DNA from: SIG565 sp045613385
GTDB lineage: Bacteria; Bacillota; Clostridia; Oscillospirales; Acutalibacteraceae
Assembly (NCBI GenBank): GCA_045613385.1
Contig: JAZLAW010000001.1
Location: forward strand, 62,001-126,000
Direction: 5' to 3'
Length of the DNA stretch: 64,000 bases
The position numbers and the translations under genes are program-made. Below are positions 60,834 to 64,000 of this stretch, in pieces. The notes under the pieces were generated by a model. The model was not told the DNA's origin. It saw only the letters and a program-made list of their open reading frames with translations, and did not search any database. Within the stretch, counting starts at the first letter, position 1; every line of letters begins with the position of its first letter.

Positions 60834-61625
60834 ATGCTAATTAATTACGATATACCAAAAATAAATAAAGTTCTTGACGACTTTTATAATGCAACAGGCA
60901 CAAGAATAGACCTATTCAGCGATGATTTCACACCAATTAGTTACAGTGGACATGAAATATGTAATTACTGCAATCTCATTCAACAAAAAAAATCGTGTAA
61001 GGATTCGTGCATGTTATTTGATAAAAAGTTGCTTGAAAAAAGTCAGAAAAGTCAAAAAACCGAACGCGACATTTGTCCGTACGGTCTTTTAAATATCGTG
61101 TCACCCATTATTTATGATTCGGCAGCAATCGGTTATCTTTTTTTTGGTCAAATGAAAACTATTGAAAGCTTTGATAACCTAAAAGAATACGAAAAAGAAT
61201 ATGCTTTGCTCCCTCTTTACAGCATTTCTCAAGCTAAAAGTATTTCAAGTTTGGCGAAAATACTTATAGGTCATATTTTAACAGAGAATATGCTAAAACC
61301 TGATACCGCCGAAGCGTTGACAAAGGCTGTTACGTACATTAACGAAAATCTTGATAAGGACCTTTCCATAAAGCAAATCTCAAAAAACACTAATATTTCA
61401 AAAAGTGTATTATATAGTAAGTTTCATTCACGATTTAATTGTACAATAGGTGAATATATAAACAAAAAAAGAATCGATATGTCGGTCGATTTGCTTTTAA
61501 AAACCTCACTATCAATCGAAGAAATATCGCAAAAATGTGGTTTTTCAAGCGCATCATACTTCACTAAAACATTTAAACAACAAATGGGCATTACCCCTCT
61601 TAAATTTAAAAAAGCGCAGGCATAA
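60834..61625 (+). CDS. AraC-family regulator with N-terminal PocR sensor domain
   Basis: A protein of 263 residues. A PocR-like ligand domain spans ~8-165, with its cysteine pattern (CNYCNLIQ, CKDSC, ICPYGLLNIVSPI and GYLFFGQMK). A two-helix AraC DNA-binding domain follows (~175-263; SIKQISKNTNISKSVLYSKF and ISQKCGFSSASYFTKTFKQQ). ATG 60834 is chosen: GGAGAACGAT precedes it and the promoter overlaps the ATG at 60792. PocR domains sense small hydrocarbon ligands such as propanediol in cobalamin/pdu control. Divergent from the aminotransferase operon, it is the likely local regulator (inference). Confidence 0.9.
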   Translation: MLINYDIPKINKVLDDFYNATGTRIDLFSDDFTPISYSGHEICNYCNLIQQKKSCKDSCMLFDKKLLEKSQKSQKTERDICPYGLLNIVSPIIYDSAAIGYLFFGQMKTIESFDNLKEYEKEYALLPLYSISQAKSISSLAKILIGHILTENMLKPDTAEALTKAVTYINENLDKDLSIKQISKNTNISKSVLYSKFHSRFNCTIGEYINKKRIDMSVDLLLKTSLSIEEISQKCGFSSASYFTKTFKQQMGITPLKFKKAQA

Positions 61626-61627
61626 TG
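61617..61627. repeat. 11-bp direct repeat flanking the IS, left copy
   Basis: CAGGCATAATG, identical to 62587-62597. Rejoining both flanks restores a terminator hairpin. Confidence 0.85.
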
Positions 61628-61636
61628 TGAAGTGAT

Positions 61637-61678
61637 ATAGTGATGGTAGACACTAAAAAGAGTGTCTACCATCACTAT
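61637..61678. terminator. perfect 18-bp hairpin at the IS left end
   Basis: Arms of 18 bases (outer ATAGTGATGG, inner GTAGACACT, given in two overlapping parts) pair perfectly across an AAAAAG loop, and a T run follows on the plus strand. It would stop transcription entering the IS from the regulator gene and may now stand in for the broken terminator. Confidence 0.6.
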
Positions 61679-61713
61679 TTTTATGTTAAGATAAAAGAAA
61701 GGAGTTGAATAAA

Positions 61714-62548
61714 ATGGGAAGACCAAAAGGTGGAACAAATGTCAGTCACAGCAAAGAGGAAAAAGTGGTATTGGTAAAACGTATGTTGGCAGGAGAAAGC
61801 GGAAGACAATTAGAGAAGGAAACAGGAATTAGATTACTATGTCGCAGATATCCACTCTCATTATCCCTCGCAAGGATACAGAAGTATTGCAGATACTTTG
61901 CTAAATCAGTACTGCTAGCTGGTTTCAGATGTTTCTGTGCTTAAATCTATGCAACGATTAGGAATTAAGGGGTTCGTTAGGAAACAAAAAAGTCCGACAC
62001 CTATCAGTGCCGAACACAACAGATTCTCCAATGTTCTTAATCGAAATTTCCGTTCTGAAAAACCTATGCAGAAGATCGTTACAGACGTCACTTATATCAA
62101 GAACAAGGGTAAATGGTATTATCTGGCCTGTTATTTAGATCTGTTCAACAACGAGATTGTAAATTGGGAACCGAGTGATGTGTTTGACAACCTGCTTGTG
62201 ATGAAACCGGTAAAGCGAATCCTTGAAAAAGCAAAAAGTACCGGCACCCCTATCCTTTTGCACAGCGATCAGGTTGTCCAGTACTTATCAGCAGGTTATT
62301 GCAACCTGCTTAAATCTTACAACACAATTCAAAGTATGTCAAGAGCCGGAACGCCAAGAGACAATGCTGTAATGGAATCTTTCTTTGGACGATTGAAGGA
62401 TGTTATGTCATCGCACTTCCAATATTGGAAGTGCGATGACATACATAAGGTGGTTGCCGACACTATTCACTATTTTAACTACATACGTCCCGTTCGAAAA
62501 CTCAAAAGAAAACCGCCAGTCCAATACAGGCTTGAACTGGCAGCTTGA
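61714..62548 (+). pseudogene. IS3-type transposase remnant (orfA stub plus orfB)
   Basis: orfA begins at ATG 61714 (AGGAG upstream) with MGRPKGGTNVSHSKEEKVVL and is cut after ~35 residues. In another frame the orfB text DIHSHYPSQGYRSIADTLLN is followed by an in-frame TAG near 61917. Then comes the rve domain from about 61937: D in IVTDVTYIKNKG, D in LLHSDQVVQYLS (HSDQG expected), E in AVMESFFGRLKD. So there is a deletion, a frame change and a nonsense codon, and the element is probably immobile. Confidence 0.85.
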
Positions 62549-62586
62549 AGTATTTCTTTTTTGTGTCTACTAACTATTGACTATTT

Positions 62587-62597
62587 CAGGCATAATG
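62587..62597. repeat. 11-bp direct repeat flanking the IS, right copy
   Basis: CAGGCATAATG, followed by CCCGCGCTTTTT, which is the right half of the original hairpin shared by the regulator gene and spoVAD. Confidence 0.85.
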
Positions 62598-62612
62598 CCC
62601 GCGCTTTTTAAT

Positions 62613-63614
62613 TTAATATGCTTTTAAATTGATTAGATGGGCTACCGATGGAATGCTCTGACCCTGCAAGATTGATGTTGGCGATAAAAGTGCGCCCGTT
62701 GCACAAAATAGGATGTTTTTATACTCCCCCGCTTCCATCTTTTTTAAGATGTGACCGGTTAGCACCGACGCCGAGCAACCGCATCCCGATGCACCTGCGT
62801 GTACATCTTGCTTTTCTAAATCATAAATCATTAAGCCGCAATCTTTGTGATTTGATTTAATATCTATTTTATCCGCATCTAAAAGTTCGTACAAAAGTGT
62901 CGAACCGACACTTCCAAGGTCACCCGTAAAAATTACATCGTAATCTTTTGGATTAGTATTAGTATCTTTCAAAAATCTTTTTATAGTATCCGCTGCTGCA
63001 GGTGCCATTGCCGCGCCCATATTATTCTGGTCTTTTACTCCTAAATCTTGCACAGTACCAAAAGTTAGTGCGTCGACATATATTTTTTGTGGGGCATTGG
63101 ATAATACCACCGCACCCGCGCCTGTTACTGTCCACTGAGCCGTAGGCGTTCTTTGTGAGCCATATTCGAGTGGGAAACGATACTGTCGCTCGGCCGAACA
63201 AAAGTGCGACGATGTAACTGAAACAGTTTTCTCTGCCGCACCGCTTTCGATAAATATACTCGCTAAAGCCAGGGTCAGCGCCATCGTAGAACAAGCGCCG
63301 TAGACTCCTACAAATGGCATTTCAGTACCCCTTAGCCCAAACGAGCTACTGATACATTGGTTTAACAGGTCTCCTGCAAAAATGCAACTTATATCACCGA
63401 ATTTCAGATTTTTCTTTTTTAACGCGGTTTCAATAGCCAACTGTTGCATTTTACTTTCCGCTTTTTCAAAAGAGTCTTCACCGAATAACGAATCTTCACT
63501 CGTTATATCAAAGCACTCTCCAAGCGGTCCTTCTTTTTCTTTTTTACCGCCTATTGCCGCAAATGATAAAACCGACGGTTTATTTTTTAAAATAATCGTT
63601 TCTTTTTCTCGCAT
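62613..63614 (-). CDS. spoVAD: stage V sporulation protein AD
   Basis: A protein of 333 residues of the thiolase-like SpoVAD family: PFVGVYGACSTMALTLALAS, CSAERQYRFPLEYGSQRTPT, WTVTGAGAVVLS, GASGCGCSASVLTGHIL. SpoVAD binds dipicolinate and is needed for its uptake into the forespore. It starts 10 nt after spoVAC. spoVAE, the usual third member, is not downstream; the IS remnant follows. Confidence 0.96.
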   Translation of the reverse strand: MREKETIILKNKPSVLSFAAIGGKKEKEGPLGECFDITSEDSLFGEDSFEKAESKMQQLAIETALKKKNLKFGDISCIFAGDLLNQCISSSFGLRGTEMPFVGVYGACSTMALTLALASIFIESGAAEKTVSVTSSHFCSAERQYRFPLEYGSQRTPTAQWTVTGAGAVVLSNAPQKIYVDALTFGTVQDLGVKDQNNMGAAMAPAAADTIKRFLKDTNTNPKDYDVIFTGDLGSVGSTLLYELLDADKIDIKSNHKDCGLMIYDLEKQDVHAGASGCGCSASVLTGHILKKMEAGEYKNILFCATGALLSPTSILQGQSIPSVAHLINLKAY

Positions 63615-63624
63615 TCAATACACC

Positions 63625-64000
63625 CTATTTAAAAAATTGTAAAATCAGATAAATTACTCCATAAATGACACTTGCCACTGTACCATACACAATAACGGGT
63701 CCGGCAATGCTAAACATTTTTGCCCCTACGCCTAAAACAAATCCTTCTTTTTTGAACTCTATGGACGGCGACACTACTGCATTTGCAAAACCGGTGATAG
63801 GTACCAGAGTTCCTGCACCCGCAACCTTTGCAATGTTGTCGAAAACCTTAAGGCCAGTCAACAATGCTGCAATAAAAATCAATGTTACCGGTACCAACAT
63901 CTTTACTACTTCTTCAGTAAGCCCAAAATACACATACAATTCTCTGAATAACTGACCAATTACGCAAATCAGTCCGCCTATTACATATGCTGCAAAAAAG
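63625..64000 (-). CDS. spoVAC: stage V sporulation protein AC, 5' end outside window
   Basis: The open frame continues to the right edge: 125 codons visible. The text AYVIGGLICVIGQ, TLVPITGFANAVVSPSIEFK and GFVLGVGAKMFSIAGPV is that of SpoVAC, a membrane channel subunit for dipicolinate passage during sporulation and germination. The EFKKEGFVLGVG stretch and the position before spoVAD favour SpoVAC over its paralogue SpoVAE. A TTG at 63939 is not the start; the family continues upstream of it. Confidence 0.93.
   Translation of the reverse strand, partial: FFAAYVIGGLICVIGQLFRELYVYFGLTEEVVKMLVPVTLIFIAALLTGLKVFDNIAKVAGAGTLVPITGFANAVVSPSIEFKKEGFVLGVGAKMFSIAGPVIVYGTVASVIYGVIYLILQFFK

Larger units (their letters stand above)
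61628..62586. mobile_element. decayed IS3-type insertion sequence
   Basis: About 959 bp between 11-bp direct repeats. Inner inverted ends TAGACACTAAAAAGA (61647-61661) and the complement of 62555-62569 match at 14 of 15 bases, with weaker similarity out to the repeats. It carries an orfA stub and a broken orfB with an rve (DDE) core. The length is about 300-400 bp short of an intact IS3-type element, consistent with an internal deletion. An 11-bp target repeat is long for IS3 (usually 3-5), so the exact ends are uncertain. Confidence 0.8.

Noticed and set aside
61705..61944. 79-residue protein starting MGRPKGGT that could be read as a small DNA-binding regulator
   Set aside because: It is the orfA stub of the IS; after residue ~35 it reads out-of-frame orfB sequence.
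61646..62570. An intact, active insertion sequence
   Set aside because: The deletion between orfA and orfB and a TAG in orfB show it is decayed.
1..64000. CRISPR arrays, rRNA genes, prophage genes, T-box leaders
   Set aside because: Scanned by eye for regular repeats, conserved rRNA text, phage structural genes and T-box (TGGNACCGCG-type) motifs; none seen.

Overview
The window is a 64 kb piece of a low-GC, endospore-forming Firmicute chromosome, most likely a gut-type member of class Clostridia (Oscillospirales-like; inferred). It carries spo0A, a gerK-type germinant receptor operon, dpaAB (spore dipicolinate synthesis), a BofA-family protein, spoVAC and spoVAD. It also has a type III glutamine synthetase, AddAB instead of RecBCD, an S-box and an FMN riboswitch. 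Sigma-A promoters are close to TTGACA-16/18-TATAAT and Shine-Dalgarno sites are AGGAG-like. Most genes are on the minus strand. No stretch above 300 bases lacks a gene or an assigned element.

Layout. 1-6.1 kb: gerKA-gerKC-gerKB (the last cut by the window edge), spo0A and glnN. 6.2-15.3 kb: a serine hydrolase, an ABC-F ATPase, a eukaryote-type glycogen branching enzyme, a GH2 glycosidase, tRNA-Trp and tRNA-Met. 15.4-18.4 kb (plus strand): murI, a ywiB-like gene and argS. 18.4-24.9 kb: gap, two flavoproteins, a stand-alone sugar-ABC ATPase, an RsuA-type pseudouridine synthase and a DUF4830 protein. 25-29.8 kb: ispF, ispD, a Cys-rich acidic protein, efp, aroQ, nfo-like, yqeG, rpsU and ptsH. 30-33.5 kb: the ylxM-ffh-rpsP-khpA-rimM-trmD operon. 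33.6-46.5 kb: an OppA-like lipoprotein, murC, a CCA-adding enzyme, dpaAB, addAB, bofA-like and tRNA-Pro.

46.6-56.7 kb: three tandem Gfo/Idh/MocA oxidoreductases, metK (S-box), ribU (FMN riboswitch), a DUF1294 protein, two CobW-type GTPases and serC-serA. 56.9-61.6 kb: a compact operon (DegT/StrS aminotransferase, creatininase-family hydrolase, fourth Gfo/Idh enzyme, YgjV-like membrane protein) divergent from a PocR/AraC regulator. 61.6-62.6 kb: a decayed IS3-type element that has split the terminator shared by the regulator and spoVAD. 62.6-64 kb: spoVAD and spoVAC (cut by the window edge).

Most of the window is conserved housekeeping and sporulation DNA. The best candidate for an undescribed system is the regulated aminotransferase/creatininase/oxidoreductase/YgjV operon at 56.9-61.6 kb. 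It looks like a small-molecule (amino-sugar or aminocyclitol-like) pathway of unknown substrate. Secondary leads are the CobW pair, one member of which carries a YcgQ-like C-terminal domain; a 25-bp tRNA-end direct repeat at 15.1-15.3 kb; and a GerC-type lipoprotein reduced to its N-terminal half.
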